A DNA stretch of 64,000 nt from positions 1-64,000 of the forward strand of contig NZ_JAIUHR010000007.1 in assembly GCF_020165195.1 (NCBI RefSeq), written 5' to 3'. The notes beneath the pieces are model-generated. The model was not told the origin of the DNA. It searched no databases and saw only the letters and a program-made list of their open reading frames with translations. Made by a program: the position numbers and the translations under genes. Source of the stretch: Mesorhizobium sp. CA14 (GTDB lineage: Bacteria > Pseudomonadota > Alphaproteobacteria > Rhizobiales > Rhizobiaceae). Positions 63,676-64,000 of the stretch are shown here, one piece after another (positions within the stretch are counted from its first letter, which is position 1; each line of letters opens with the position of its first letter).

Positions 63676-64000
63676 CTACTGATCCTGTTCCTGCAGCGAG
63701 ACCAGGCCGATATTCTTGTAGCCGGCCGCCGAAATGCGGGCCATGACCTTCATCGCCGTGCCGTAATCCGTCGACTTGTCGCCGCGGATGAAGATGCGTT
63801 CATCGTAACCGGTCTTCGAGATCGCCTGCAGCTTGGCGATCAGTTCCTCGATCGGGATTTCGGTTTCCTGCAGATAGATCTGGCCGGCAGCGTTGATCGA
63901 CACGGTGATCGGCTGCGTGTCGACATTCATCGCCTTGGCCTGCGTGTCCGGCAGGTCGATCGGAACCCCGACGGTGAGCAGAGGTGCTGCGACCATGAAG
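63676..64000 (-). CDS. tolR: Tol-Pal system protein TolR, 5' end outside the window
   Basis: The C-terminal 107 residues of an ExbD/TolR-family inner-membrane protein. The visible part begins inside the transmembrane helix (FMVAAPLLTVGVPIDLP), continues with the periplasmic domain (NVDTQPITVSINAAGQIYLQ, RIFIRGDKSTDYGTAMKVMA, ISAAGYKNIGLVSLQ) and ends normally. The reading frame is open to the window edge. tolQ is expected just beyond. With tolA, tolB and pal it forms the Tol-Pal operon. Confidence 0.93.
   Translation of the reverse strand, partial: FMVAAPLLTVGVPIDLPDTQAKAMNVDTQPITVSINAAGQIYLQETEIPIEELIAKLQAISKTGYDERIFIRGDKSTDYGTAMKVMARISAAGYKNIGLVSLQEQDQ

Overview
The window is high-GC chromosomal DNA from an alphaproteobacterium of the Rhizobiales, most likely Mesorhizobium or a close Phyllobacteriaceae relative (inference). 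The evidence is the family content (RpoH carrying a QKALFFNLRR RpoH box, CarD, PhaR/PhaA/PhaB, DUF1036, DUF1244, DUF3309, Omp25-like barrels), the gene blocks phaR/phaA-phaB, Suv3-like helicase-S4-fdxA-carD and tol-pal-cpoB-tilS-ftsH, and many dispersed palindromic intergenic repeats typical of rhizobia. No tRNA, rRNA, prophage, transposase or CRISPR array was seen.

Layout. 0-8 kb: alpha/beta hydrolase, pyruvate kinase with a DUF1036 protein, N-formylglutamate amidohydrolase with DUF1244, an MFS transporter, and a LysR regulator divergent from a Rossmann-fold reductase/epimerase. 8-16 kb: a tiny DUF3309 membrane protein, a two-gene RND efflux pump, an aldehyde dehydrogenase and a patatin-like lipase. 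16-22 kb: two divergent citrate-synthase-family genes, one carrying an N-terminal helix-turn-helix, then the polyhydroxybutyrate genes phaR, phaA and phaB. 22-28 kb: a 720-bp gene-free region dense in GANTC sites, a Suv3-like RNA helicase whose tail contains an in-frame repeat, an S4 protein, ferredoxin FdxA and CarD.

28-34 kb: a polar amino-acid ABC transporter whose binding-protein gene is separated from the permease by three tandem terminators, an RpoH-type sigma factor and a secreted caspase-like protein with Sel1-like repeats. 34-42 kb: an M48 lipoprotein protease and a thiamine block (thiB-thiP-thiQ behind a TPP riboswitch, thiamine pyrophosphokinase on the other strand), then ABC-F protein Uup. 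42-50 kb: a CcdA/CcdB toxin-antitoxin pair with a palindromic operator, a Pro/Ala-rich membrane protein, purA, an EamA transporter and the serine pair serC-serA with a structured leader.

50-64 kb: two outer-membrane beta-barrel proteins, glmM, two paralogous secreted Cys-repeat proteins of unknown function set between glmM and ftsH on the opposite strand, then ftsH, tilS, cpoB, pal, tolB, tolA and a truncated tolR at the window edge.

Most of the window is ordinary chromosome. The least explained items are the Cys-repeat pair (53.9-55.4 kb), the GANTC-dense spacer (21.9-22.3 kb), the HTH-citrate synthase pair (16.4-18.7 kb), the repeat embedded in the helicase gene (25.2-25.3 kb), and the palindromic elements that lie exactly at gene stop codons.
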